From: Nocardia otitidiscaviarum NBRC 14405
Lineage (GTDB): Bacteria; Actinomycetota; Actinomycetes; Mycobacteriales; Mycobacteriaceae
Direction of reading: 5' to 3'
Assembly (NCBI RefSeq): GCF_000308635.1
Contig: NZ_BAGD01000048.1
Span: forward strand, 1-64,000
Length of the DNA stretch: 64,000 bases
Shown here: piece by piece, positions 18,164 to 26,544 of the stretch
Position numbering within the stretch: the stretch's first letter is position 1
Layout of the letters: each line of letters starts with the position of its first letter
Made by a program: the position numbers and the translations under genes
The notes under the pieces: model-generated
Told to the model about the DNA's origin: nothing
The model's input: only the letters and a program-made list of their open reading frames with translations
The model's database searches: none

Positions 18164-18247
18164 ACCCCGGTTCTCCACAGCCCCTGAGCTATCCACAGAC
18201 TTTTCGAAAGCCCAGTTCGGAGCGGTTGGACCGAGACGCGGCGGCCA

Positions 18248-18253
18248 TACCGT
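18248..18253 (+). promoter_or_regulatory. -10 element of comEA, leaderless spacing
   Basis: TACCGT ends 6 nt before the ATG at 18260 and no Shine-Dalgarno sequence is present. Confidence 0.4.
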
Positions 18254-18259
18254 GGCCGC

Positions 18260-19285
18260 ATGTCGCACATCGATGAGAGTACGCAGGTCCGCAGACGACT
18301 CGACACGCTGAGCGGACCCGAACCACCCCGCTCCGGGCGCTGGGACGAGAACGAACTGGAATCCGACGGACGCGCGGGGGTCTGGCACGAGCGGCTGCTG
18401 CCCGAACGCCTGCGCGGGACGCGGTGGGATCCGGGACAGCGGGGGGTGCTGGCGCTGGCCGGGGTGGGGTTGCTCGCGGTATTGATCGCGGGGGCGATGG
18501 CGCTGCGCGACGGGCCGGTGACGCAGGCGGTGCCGCCGGTCGCGGCGGTGCGGACCGGGGTGGTGGCGAGTGGGGTACCGGGCGCGCAGCACGGCACTGG
18601 AAGTGAGGTGCGAGGCGCTGGGTCGGGTGCCTCGACTGGCGGGCCGGGTGTGGCGGGGGCGGGCGCGGGTGCCTCGAATGCCGGGTCGGCAGCAGCGGGA
18701 GCCGGGCCGATGGGCAGTGGCGCGCACGGACCCGTCGATCCCGGACTGGCCGCACCGCCCGGCGCGGACGACCCGACCGGCAGCAACGGCCACTCGGCCA
18801 GCGGAGTAGTCGTCGTGAGCGTCGTCGGCCTCGTCGAACGCGGTGGGCTGCTGCGCTTTCCGACCGGTGCGCGGGTGGCCGACGCCCTGGCCGCGGCCGC
18901 ACCCCGCCGGGACGCGGATTTGTCCGGCCTGAACCTCGCCCAGTATCTGTCCGACGGCGACCAGATCGTCATCGGCCGCACCGGGCCGAATCCCACTGCC
19001 CCGCAAGCGGGCAGCAGCATCGTCGGCGCGCAGGCGCAGCACCCCGACACGCCCCGCACTCCCTCCGGCGCACCCCGCCCCACCGCCACGACCACCATCG
19101 TGAACCTCAATACCGCCACCGAGGCCGAACTCGACGCCCTCCCCGGCATCGGACCGGTGACGGCCAAGGCGATCATCGCCTGGCGCACCGAACACGGCCG
19201 CTTCGGCTCCGTCGACCAACTCGCCGACGTCCAGGGCATCGGTCCGTCCCGACTCGAACGGCTGCGCGGGCTGGTGACGGTATGA
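18260..19285 (+). CDS. comEA: ComEA-like DNA-binding competence protein
   Basis: 341 residues. Cytosolic N terminus of about 60 residues, one membrane helix (GVLALAGVGLLAVLIAGAMAL, about 65-85), a Gly/Ala/Ser-rich linker, then an SLBB-like domain (VVVVSVVGLVERGGLLRFPTGARVADAL). The C terminus (281-341) has the two helix-hairpin-helix motifs NLNTATEAELDALPGIGPVTA and DVQGIGPSRLERLRG. Binds double-stranded DNA outside the membrane and hands it to ComEC, encoded immediately downstream with a 4-bp overlap. Confidence 0.93.
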   Translation: MSHIDESTQVRRRLDTLSGPEPPRSGRWDENELESDGRAGVWHERLLPERLRGTRWDPGQRGVLALAGVGLLAVLIAGAMALRDGPVTQAVPPVAAVRTGVVASGVPGAQHGTGSEVRGAGSGASTGGPGVAGAGAGASNAGSAAAGAGPMGSGAHGPVDPGLAAPPGADDPTGSNGHSASGVVVVSVVGLVERGGLLRFPTGARVADALAAAAPRRDADLSGLNLAQYLSDGDQIVIGRTGPNPTAPQAGSSIVGAQAQHPDTPRTPSGAPRPTATTTIVNLNTATEAELDALPGIGPVTAKAIIAWRTEHGRFGSVDQLADVQGIGPSRLERLRGLVTV

Positions 19286-21075
19286 GCGGCCCGCCCGAGG
19301 GCGGGGCGGGACCGCCAGGGGCAGCCACGACCCCGTCGACCGCGTCCGCAGCGGCCACGACCCCGACGACCATGCCTGCCGCGGCATCGTCCATGGCGGC
19401 GACGCCCCAGGCGGACACGGCCGCAACGCTTCTGACTCCAGCGGCTGAAGATGCGACGACTTCGGCACCGGCGACGACGGCTCCGGGGGCTGCGGGGGCT
19501 GCGGGGGCTCCGGAAACATCGGGAACAGCGGCTCGGCGGGGTGGGGGTCGAGGTGCGACGACGGCGGCATCGGACCGGTGGGCGGTGGAACCCGAGCAGG
19601 TGGTGGATGCGCGGCTGGTCGGTCCTGCGCTGTGTTGTTGGGCGGCAACCATTGTCGGGGTGGTGGCGGGGTGGCGGGTCGGGACGGTGCTCGCGGCGGT
19701 GCTGCTGGGGGTGGCAGTCCTGCTGTGGGTTCGGGTGAGGCGTGGCGCGCGATGTGGTCGGCAGGGATTGTCGGCGGCTCTGGCCACCGTGCTGATCGGT
19801 GCGGGATTCGCGGCGGCCGCGGCCTGGCACGACAGCCGGACGGCGGCGCATCCGCTGCGCGACCTGGATCGGGGAGCGCACGTGTGGGCGACGGTGATCC
19901 CGGTAGACGATCCGAAGGCGTTGTCCGCCAAGGCGGTGCGCGGCAAGCAGTGGCTGGTGCGGGCGCGGCTCGCCGAATACCGGTACGGCGCGGACACCGT
20001 GCGCGTGGGTGGGCGGGTGCTGGTTCTGGCGCACGGGGACGCCTGGACCCGCCTGCTGCCCGGTCAGCGGGTGACGTTCCGCGCCACGGTGTACCCGCCA
20101 TGGCGGTCGGATCTCACGGTGGCGGTGCTGCGGGCGCAGGGACCGCCGGCGGGCATCGGCCCGCCGCCCGGATGGCAGCGGATCGCGGGCGCGGTGCGCG
20201 GGGATTTCGCCGAATCCGCCGCTCGCGCACTGTCACCCGATGCGGCGGGCCTGCTACCGGGTCTGGTCATCGGCGACACCTCGCGCCTACCCGACCACGT
20301 CCGCACGAACTTCCGCGAAACCCATCTCACCCACCTGACCGCCGTCAGCGGAGCGAATGTCACGATCCTGCTCGGCGCGGTGCTGCTGTCCCTGCGCGCG
20401 CTCACCGTCGATCCCCGGGTGGCCGCCGTCGTGGCCGGTGCCGCCCTCGTCATGTTCGTGATCCTGGCCCGCCCGACGCCGAGTGTGCTGCGCGCGGCCG
20501 TCATGGGTGCGGTCGCACTGCTGGCCCTGTGCACCGGCCGACGCAAACAGGCGCTGCCCGCCCTGTGCACGGCCGTCATCGCCCTGCTCGCGTGGTCCCC
20601 CGAACTGGCCGTCGACGCGGGCTTCACCCTCTCGGTACTCGCCACGGCGGGCCTCGTCCTGCTCGCCCCGGGCTGGTCGGAATGGCTTCAGGCCCATCGC
20701 TGCTGGCGCGCCCCCGCCGACGCACTCGCGGTATCCGCCGCCGCCTTCGTCGTCACCACCCCCGTCATCATCGCCCTCACCGGCCACCTCAACCCGCTGG
20801 CCATCGTGGTCAATGTGCTGGTGGCCCCGGTGGTCGCCCCGATCACCGTCCTGGGCGCGCTGGGCGCGGTCTTCGCATCGCTGTGGGCCCCGCTGGCCCA
20901 TCTGGTGCTGTACGGCACCGCGCCGCCGCTCTGGTGGCTGCTCACCGCTTCCGAGCACGCGGCCGCTCTCGGCACCTCGATCACCGTGCCAGCGGGCACC
21001 GGGTCGAGTTTGGTCGCCGCTGGGCTGTGCGTGCTCATCTATATCGTGGGGCGGCGTATCGCCCGGGCGCGATAG
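19282..21075 (+). CDS. comEC: ComEC/Rec2 DNA-uptake channel without beta-lactamase domain
   Basis: 597 residues, ATGA overlap with comEA. The first 100 residues are a low-complexity Pro/Ala/Thr segment. Then come membrane helices, a DUF4131-like OB-fold stretch ([22 protein letters not shown]) and the competence domain with [17 protein letters not shown]. The frame ends after the last helix ([15 protein letters not shown]). The C-terminal metallo-beta-lactamase-like domain of classical ComEC is missing, as in the M. tuberculosis homologue. Whether the system takes up DNA cannot be judged from sequence. Confidence 0.92.
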   Translation: MSGPPEGGAGPPGAATTPSTASAAATTPTTMPAAASSMAATPQADTAATLLTPAAEDATTSAPATTAPGAAGAAGAPETSGTAARRGGGRGATTAASDRWAVEPEQVVDARLVGPALCCWAATIVGVVAGWRVGTVLAAVLLGVAVLLWVRVRRGARCGRQGLSAALATVLIGAGFAAAAAWHDSRTAAHPLRDLDRGAHVWATVIPVDDPKALSAKAVRGKQWLVRARLAEYRYGADTVRVGGRVLVLAHGDAWTRLLPGQRVTFRATVYPPWRSDLTVAVLRAQGPPAGIGPPPGWQRIAGAVRGDFAESAARALSPDAAGLLPGLVIGDTSRLPDHVRTNFRETHLTHLTAVSGANVTILLGAVLLSLRALTVDPRVAAVVAGAALVMFVILARPTPSVLRAAVMGAVALLALCTGRRKQALPALCTAVIALLAWSPELAVDAGFTLSVLATAGLVLLAPGWSEWLQAHRCWRAPADALAVSAAAFVVTTPVIIALTGHLNPLAIVVNVLVAPVVAPITVLGALGAVFASLWAPLAHLVLYGTAPPLWWLLTASEHAAALGTSITVPAGTGSSLVAAGLCVLIYIVGRRIARAR

Positions 21076-21172
21076 CCGACATCCGATGGCGGGGTGCGGC
21101 GAATTCGCTCGCGTCCACCGCACGCCGCCACCGTCGTACCGCCCGGCGGCACGGGCTGTCGGTGTGGCCTCG

Positions 21173-21178
21173 TAGGAT
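21173..21178 (+). promoter_or_regulatory. -10 element of holA, leaderless spacing
   Basis: TAGGAT ends 7 nt before the GTG at 21186; no Shine-Dalgarno sequence is present. Confidence 0.5.
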
Positions 21179-21185
21179 CGGCTGC

Positions 21186-22160
21186 GTGACCGAACGCCCC
21201 GCGCCTCTGCATCTCGTGCTCGGTGAAGAAGAGCTGCTCATCGAGCGGGCCGTCAGCGCGATCACCGCGCAGGCGCGGGCGGTGACGGAGGATCCGGATG
21301 CCATGCCGGTGGATCGGATGCGGGCGGGCGACGCCAGTACGGCCGAACTGGCGGAAATGCTGAGTCCGTCGCTGTTCGCCGAAGACCGGGTGATCATTCT
21401 GGAGTCCGCGGCCGAGGCGGGCAAGGACGCGGTCGGGGTGATCCAGTCCGCCGCCGCCGCGCCGCCGGACGGCGTGGTGCTGGTGGTGCTGCACACCGGC
21501 GGCGGGCGGGCCAAGGCGCTCGCGCCCGCGCTGCAGAAGGCGGGCGCGGTGGTGCACAACTGCGCCAAGCTCACCAAGGCCAATGAACGAGCCGAGTTCG
21601 TGCGCAACGAATTCCGCGCTGCCGGGGTGCGGGCGTCCGCGGACGTGGTGCAGACGCTGCTGGAGGCCGTGGGATCGGATCTGCGCGAACTGTCCGCCGC
21701 CTGCTCACAGCTGGCCGCCGACACCGGCGGCAAGATCGACATCGCGGCGGTGCGCCGCTACTACTCCGGCAAGGCGGAGGTCTCCGGTTTCGACGTCGCC
21801 GAACTCGCGGTCTCCGGTGACCGCCCGGCCGCCATGGAGGCGCTGCGCTGGGCCACCGACCGCGGCGTCCCCGCGGTCCTGCTCGCCGACGCCCTCGCGG
21901 ACTCGGTCCACACCATCGCCCGGGTCGGCTCCGCCGGCCTCCGCGCCGACCCGTTCAAAATCGCCCCCGAACTCGGCATGCCACCCTGGAAGGTCAAAAA
22001 GGCCCAAGCCCAGGCCCGCGGCTGGACCCCCGCCACCATCGGCGACGCCCTCCAGGTAGTCGCCACCCTCAACGCCGACGTCAAGGGCGGCGCCGCCGAC
22101 ACCAACTACGCCCTCGAACACGCCCTCGCCCGCATCCTCGACCTCCGCGACCACGCCTGA
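21186..22160 (+). CDS. holA: DNA polymerase III subunit delta
   Basis: 324 residues from GTG 21186. Clamp-loader delta subunit: [19 protein letters not shown] at the N terminus, [14 protein letters not shown], and the C-terminal AAA-lid region ([17 protein letters not shown]). No Walker A, as expected for delta. Rv2413c in M. tuberculosis lies in the same neighbourhood. It converges with the SseB-like gene, 24 bp away. Confidence 0.95.
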   Translation: MTERPAPLHLVLGEEELLIERAVSAITAQARAVTEDPDAMPVDRMRAGDASTAELAEMLSPSLFAEDRVIILESAAEAGKDAVGVIQSAAAAPPDGVVLVVLHTGGGRAKALAPALQKAGAVVHNCAKLTKANERAEFVRNEFRAAGVRASADVVQTLLEAVGSDLRELSAACSQLAADTGGKIDIAAVRRYYSGKAEVSGFDVAELAVSGDRPAAMEALRWATDRGVPAVLLADALADSVHTIARVGSAGLRADPFKIAPELGMPPWKVKKAQAQARGWTPATIGDALQVVATLNADVKGGAADTNYALEHALARILDLRDHA

Positions 22161-22184
22161 CCAGATAGCCCTCAGCCCGGACAC

Positions 22185-22625
22185 CTAGTTGGTGTATGGC
22201 AGCCTAGTCACCCTGCGTTCCCCGAAGGGTAAGCCGCCCTCGCGCGCGTCCGTTTCGCGCACGGTCGGGGGGAAGGCCATGGGTGATATGCCCTGTATAT
22301 CCACCGCGATGCCGGTCGGGGTGAGGCGGGTGGCGGCGAAGTCGGTGAGGTGCGCGCCGGTGAGGGTTTGGTAGGGGTACGGGTGTTCGGGGGTCAGGGC
22401 GTCTCGTGCTGCCAGCCAGCGTGCGTATTCGTCGGCGTCGGTGAAGGCGCAGATCCAGTCGATGCCGCCGTAGGTCGAGGTGGTGATGCGGCGGTCGGGG
22501 GTGAGGGGGATCAGGAGGACGGCGTCGTGGAAGGTGTGGCGCAGGGCGGTCGGGTTGCCGAAACCGGCGTAGAAGGCGGCGACTTCCGCGCGGAAGGCGG
22601 GGGTGGTCGGGCCGAAGTCGATCAT
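22185..22625 (-). CDS. SseB-like domain protein
   Basis: 146 residues from ATG 22623-22625, which overlaps the stop of a 19-codon ORF in ATGA. The pattern VLLIPLTPDRRITTSTYGGIDWICAFTDADEYARWLAAR, then LTGAHLTDFAA and ISPMAFPP, matches the SseB N-terminal domain fold (small alpha/beta protein of unknown role, sometimes near type VII secretion genes). It ends the leftward proA/MoxR/VWA gene group. No transmembrane segment. Confidence 0.65.
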   Translation of the reverse strand: MIDFGPTTPAFRAEVAAFYAGFGNPTALRHTFHDAVLLIPLTPDRRITTSTYGGIDWICAFTDADEYARWLAARDALTPEHPYPYQTLTGAHLTDFAATRLTPTGIAVDIQGISPMAFPPTVRETDAREGGLPFGERRVTRLPYTN

Positions 22626-22681
22626 GGTTCGTCCTGCCGGGCACCGGTTTTGGCGAGGCAGTAGGCGAGCCATTCGTCCAT
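22622..22681 (-). CDS. 19-codon small ORF, possible MmcQ/YjbR remnant
   Basis: ATG at 22679-22681 with a strong GAGGAG 6 nt upstream that overlaps the stop of the VWA gene. It encodes MDEWLAYCLAKTGARQDEP and stops in TGA overlapping the ATG of the SseB-like gene. The sequence resembles the first helix of MmcQ/YjbR-family proteins (YCLA-x-GA-x-x-DEP). It could be a truncated gene kept as a translational coupler. Seen: ribosome-binding site, frame and both overlaps. Inferred: translation and origin. Confidence 0.5.
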   Translation of the reverse strand: MDEWLAYCLAKTGARQDEP

Positions 22682-22690
22682 CGCGTCTCC

Positions 22691-24205
22691 TCAGATCGGC
22701 AGTAGGCGGCCGACCACGGCGGTCAGCTGGCGGGCGTTGCGGCATTCGTGCATCTCGACGATTTCGGCGTACTTGCGGGCGGCGGAATCGCCGGTGCCCC
22801 ACATCTTCTCGGCCTCGGGGTTGAGCCAGTAGGAGTGTTTGGCGGTGGCGGCGAGACCGCTCAGCACCGCCAGTTCCGGATCGCGGTAGTTGGTGCGGGC
22901 GTCGCCGAGGATGAGCAGGGAGGTGCGGCTGGTGACGGCGTCGGGGAAGTCGTCGGCGAAACCGCGCAGGGCCGAACCGTAGTCGGAGTGACCCTCGATG
23001 CCGACCACCCGGGTTTCGGTGAAGATGCGCTTGGTCACCTGGTCGAGCGGGGTGACCTGGTCGAACAGGCCGGTGACCTCGTCCACGCGGTCGACGAAGG
23101 CGAAAATCCGCACCCGCGAGAACTGTTCGCGCAGCGCGTTCACCAACACCATGGTGAAGCTGGAGAATCCGGCCACCGAACCCGAGATATCGCAGAGCAG
23201 TACGAGATCGGGGCGGCCGGGACGCGGTTTGCGGGTGACCAGGTTGACCGGCACCCCGCCGGTGGACATGGATTTGCGCAGCGTCTTGCGCAGGTCGATC
23301 TCGCCGCGCCGCGCCCGACGGCGGCGGGAAGCCAAGCGGGAGGCCAGCACTCGCGCCAACCGCTGCGAACTGCGGCGCAGTTCGGCCAGTTCGTTCTCGG
23401 ACAGACGCAGGAAGTCGGCGTCCTCGGCCTGGCGCTGCACGCCGTAGGTGGCGACCCGCTCCCGGCCCAGCCGTTCGGCGACGCGGCGGCGGGTCTCGGC
23501 CTCCACGGTGCCGCGAAACGCCTTGACCCGCTGGCGGGCCGCGCGGCGCGCGACCTCGTTGTCGAACTCCGACGGTGCGGCATCGGTGTCCATGCCCGCG
23601 GCCAGTCCCGCCAGTAGCTTGCTCACCAGCAGTTCCGGCTGCAGATCCTTGAGGGCCTGATAGGCGGAGAAGGACGGCCCGGAGGCGGACTGGTACTGCC
23701 CCATCTCCTCGACCAGCTGCGCGGCCAGCAGCTGCAACTGCTGCGCCCGCTCCCCGGACGGGTCCTGAGCCAGCAACTCGCCCAACATCTTCCGCAGCGC
23801 GATGATGTCCACCGAACCATCGGGCCGGTGCGGGATCTCGATGTCCTCGGCTCCGACCCGCTCCCCCAGCGCCGCCGGGAACCACAGATCGAACAGCCCG
23901 TCGAAGGTGGTGCGCTGGCTGGTGCGCCGCAGCAGCGCGCACGCCAACCCCTCGCGCAGCACCTCGCGGTCCATGAGATCCAGGACGGTGACCACCCGCC
24001 CGGCATCCACGGTCTCGGACGGTCCGACCGGAATCCCCCTGGCGCGCAGGGCTTCCACGAAGCCGACCAGATGGCCGGACAGACCGTGCGGCGCGGTCGG
24101 CCCGAGTTCGGCCTGCCCGCGCGCGCCGGGGGCCGAACCGCCGCTCACCGCGCGCTTGGCGGCCGAGACCAGCGCCCGCGGAGTGTTGGGTACGCCGCCG
24201 ACCAT
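22691..24205 (-). CDS. VWA domain protein, CoxE-like (Rv2425c type)
   Basis: 504 residues. N-terminal region LVGFVEALRARGIPVGPSETVDAGRVV is typical of the CoxE-like family. A central Arg-rich region (SRRRRARRGEIDLRKTLRKS) precedes the VWA domain, which has a complete MIDAS start DISGS (339-343), SDYGSALRGF and GDARTNY. Works with the MoxR AAA+ ATPase encoded 4 bp upstream; such pairs act as metal-insertion or assembly chaperones. The target is not identifiable here. The same order (Rv2425c, Rv2426c, proA) exists in M. tuberculosis. Confidence 0.92.
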   Translation of the reverse strand: MVGGVPNTPRALVSAAKRAVSGGSAPGARGQAELGPTAPHGLSGHLVGFVEALRARGIPVGPSETVDAGRVVTVLDLMDREVLREGLACALLRRTSQRTTFDGLFDLWFPAALGERVGAEDIEIPHRPDGSVDIIALRKMLGELLAQDPSGERAQQLQLLAAQLVEEMGQYQSASGPSFSAYQALKDLQPELLVSKLLAGLAAGMDTDAAPSEFDNEVARRAARQRVKAFRGTVEAETRRRVAERLGRERVATYGVQRQAEDADFLRLSENELAELRRSSQRLARVLASRLASRRRRARRGEIDLRKTLRKSMSTGGVPVNLVTRKPRPGRPDLVLLCDISGSVAGFSSFTMVLVNALREQFSRVRIFAFVDRVDEVTGLFDQVTPLDQVTKRIFTETRVVGIEGHSDYGSALRGFADDFPDAVTSRTSLLILGDARTNYRDPELAVLSGLAATAKHSYWLNPEAEKMWGTGDSAARKYAEIVEMHECRNARQLTAVVGRLLPI

Positions 24206-24209
24206 GACG

Positions 24210-25094
24210 TCACGCCAACTTCAGCTCATTGAGCGCGCGTAGGTGGTCGGCCTGGTGTTTGAGCACCACGCCGAGGGTGGCGCGCACCGTCTTCTCGTCC
24301 AGATCCTTGGCTCCGAGGGCGAGCAGGGTGCGCGCCCAGTCGATGGATTCGGCCACCGACGGCAGCTTCTTCAACTGCATGCCGCGCAGCACGTGCACGA
24401 TCCGCACCAGCTGCGCCGCCACCGCGGGCTTCAGCTCGGGCACCCGGCTGGCCAGGATGCGCCGCTCCAATTCCTCGTCGGGGAAGTCGATGTGCAGGTA
24501 CAGGCAGCGCCGTTTCAGCGCCTCGGACAGTTCGCGGGTGGCATTGGAGGTGAGCACCACGAACGGGCGGCGCGAGGCGGTGATGGTGCCCAGTTCCGGG
24601 ACCGTGACCGAGAAGTCGCTCAGCACCTCGAGCAGCAGACCCTCGATCTCGACATCGGCCTTGTCGGTCTCGTCGATGAGCAGCACCGTCGGATCGGCGC
24701 GCCGGATGGCGGTCAGCAGCGGCCGGGAGAGCAGGAACTCCTCGGTGAAGACGTCGGCTTTGGTTTCGGCCCAATCGTTCTCCGACGACGCCTGGATGCG
24801 CAGGATCTGCTTGGCGTGGTTCCACTCGTACAGCGCCCGCGATTCGTCGACACCCTCGTAGCACTGCAACCGCACCAGTTCGGCCCCGGCGACCTCGGCC
24901 ACGGCCTTGGACAGCTCGGTCTTGCCGACACCGGCCGGTCCCTCGATGAGCAGCGGCTTGCCCAGCCGGTCGGCGAGGAATACCGACGTGGCGGTGCCCT
25001 TGTCGGCCAGGTAGCCGGTGCGGGCGAGACGCTCGATCACATCGTCGACCGACGAGAAGATCGGCTCCTGGATGGGAGTGGATGTCGGAGCCAA
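24210..25094 (-). CDS. MoxR-type AAA+ ATPase (Rv2426c type)
   Basis: 294 residues if translation begins at TTG 25092-25094, chosen because AGGAAGG lies 9 nt upstream. The frame is open to 25190 but would then run through a long palindrome and past the end of proA. Walker A GPAGVGKT (52-59), Walker B VLLIDETDKAD, sensor 1 SNATRELSEALKRRC with the arginine finger, and a C-terminal lid. Partner of the VWA protein directly downstream. Confidence 0.92.
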   Translation of the reverse strand: MAPTSTPIQEPIFSSVDDVIERLARTGYLADKGTATSVFLADRLGKPLLIEGPAGVGKTELSKAVAEVAGAELVRLQCYEGVDESRALYEWNHAKQILRIQASSENDWAETKADVFTEEFLLSRPLLTAIRRADPTVLLIDETDKADVEIEGLLLEVLSDFSVTVPELGTITASRRPFVVLTSNATRELSEALKRRCLYLHIDFPDEELERRILASRVPELKPAVAAQLVRIVHVLRGMQLKKLPSVAESIDWARTLLALGAKDLDEKTVRATLGVVLKHQADHLRALNELKLA

Positions 25095-25116
25095 GGGTGC
25101 TGTCCTTCCTGGAGGG

Positions 25117-25154
25117 GCGGATGGGTACACCGTACGGTGTACAAACCCATCCGC
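25117..25154. promoter_or_regulatory. 38-bp inverted repeat between proA and the MoxR gene
   Basis: The core GTACACCGTACGGTGTAC (25125-25142) is a perfect 18-bp palindrome of TetR-operator type. Outer arms GCGGATGGGT (25117-25126) and ACCCATCCGC (25145-25154) also pair, with a 4-nt asymmetric bulge. It sits 22 bp before the MoxR start and 10 bp after the proA stop. It could be an operator for moxR-VWA or an RNA hairpin that attenuates read-through from proA. Confidence 0.6.
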
Positions 25155-25164
25155 ACCAGTTGTA

Positions 25165-26433
25165 CTACACGGGCCGAATCTGCCCGTCACCCCACACGAT
25201 CCACTTGGTGGAGGTCAGTTCCGGCAGGCCCATGGGGCCGCGAGCGTGCAACTTCTGGGTGGAGATGCCGATCTCCGCGCCGAAGCCGAACTGCTCACCG
25301 TCGGTGAAGGCGGTGGAGGCGTTCACCATGACAGCGGCGGCGTCCACCCGGTTGGCGAATTCGCGGGCGGCCCGCAGATCGCCGGTCACGATCGCCTCGG
25401 TGTGCCCGGTACCCCAGTGGTTGATGTGCTCGACGGCCGCGTCGAGATCGTCGACCACCTTCAGGGCGATATCCAGGGAGAGGTATTCGTCGGCCCAGTC
25501 GGTATCGGTGGCGGGCACCAGGCCAGGCAGGTCGCCGTGGATGGTGACGCCCGCACCCTCCAGCGCGGCGATCAGCCGCGGCACCGCCGTATCGGCGATG
25601 GCGGCGTCGATGAGCACCGTCTCGGCGGTGTTGCACACGCTCGGGCGGCGGGTCTTGGCATTGAGCAGAATCGATTCCGCCATCGCGAGATCCGCGCCCC
25701 GGTGCACGTAGACGTGGCAGTTGCCGGTGCCCGTCTCGATGGTCGGCACCAGCGCGTCGCGCACCACGGCGCTGATGAGTCCGGCACCGCCGCGCGGGAT
25801 CACCACGTCCACCAGCCCGCGCGCCTGGATCAGGTGCGTGACGCTGGAGCGGTCCTCGGCGGGCAGCAGCTGCACGGCATCCGACGGGAGACCCTGTGCG
25901 GCAAGGGCTTCGCGCAACACCTCGACCAGCGCGGTATTGGACCGCACGGCGGACGAGGAACCGCGCAGCAGGGCGGCGTTGCCCGACTTGAGGGTGAGCC
26001 CGAAGGCGTCCACCGTGACATTGGGCCGCGCCTCGTACACCATGCCGACCACGCCGAGCGGCACCCGCACCTGCCGCAGCTCCAGGCCGTTGGGCAGGGT
26101 GGACCCGCGCACCACGTCGCCGATCGGATCCGGCAGGCCCGCGACCTGCCGCAGTCCGGAGGCGATGCCGTCGATGCGGGCCGCGGTCAGCCGCAGCCGG
26201 TCCAGCTGCGCCTCGGCGGTGCCGCCCGCCGCGGCGATCTCGATATCCTCGGCATTGGCGGCGAGCAGCCGATCCTTCGCGGCGAGCAGCGCGTCGGCGG
26301 CGGCGTGCAGCGCCTCGTTCTTGCGTGCGGTGGTGAGCTGTGCGAGCGTGCGCGAGGCCACCCGGGCCCGGCGCGCCGCCTCGTGCACCACCTCGCGGAC
26401 GTTGTCCAGGTCGGCGGCAGTTCCTGCTGTCAT
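25165..26433 (-). CDS. proA: Gamma-glutamyl phosphate reductase
   Basis: 422 residues, full length. NADPH-dependent reduction of gamma-glutamyl phosphate in proline synthesis. Aldehyde-dehydrogenase fold with [21 protein letters not shown] and the catalytic Cys in [16 protein letters not shown] terminus [17 protein letters not shown]. Its start faces the MFS gene. Corresponds to Rv2427c, upstream of the MoxR/VWA pair as in mycobacteria. Confidence 0.97.
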   Translation of the reverse strand: MTAGTAADLDNVREVVHEAARRARVASRTLAQLTTARKNEALHAAADALLAAKDRLLAANAEDIEIAAAGGTAEAQLDRLRLTAARIDGIASGLRQVAGLPDPIGDVVRGSTLPNGLELRQVRVPLGVVGMVYEARPNVTVDAFGLTLKSGNAALLRGSSSAVRSNTALVEVLREALAAQGLPSDAVQLLPAEDRSSVTHLIQARGLVDVVIPRGGAGLISAVVRDALVPTIETGTGNCHVYVHRGADLAMAESILLNAKTRRPSVCNTAETVLIDAAIADTAVPRLIAALEGAGVTIHGDLPGLVPATDTDWADEYLSLDIALKVVDDLDAAVEHINHWGTGHTEAIVTGDLRAAREFANRVDAAAVMVNASTAFTDGEQFGFGAEIGISTQKLHARGPMGLPELTSTKWIVWGDGQIRPV

Positions 26434-26532
26434 GGGTACAGCCTAGGCGCACGCGTTCGAGCGGTTTCCGCGGCTGCGCCCCGAGCGCCTGTCACCCGCG
26501 GCCGCCGACCGGCTTTCGTCGGCGGGTGCGGT

Positions 26533-26538
26533 TACGGT
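26533..26538 (+). promoter_or_regulatory. -10 element of the MFS gene, leaderless spacing
   Basis: TACGGT ends 6 nt before the ATG at 26545; no Shine-Dalgarno sequence is present. Confidence 0.4.
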
Positions 26539-26544
26539 GTGCTC

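Noticed and set aside
17003..20101. 1032-codon open frame on the minus strand
   Set aside because: Lies antisense to octT, degV, comEA and comEC, all well-supported genes; its product is Arg/Pro/Ala low-complexity without domains.
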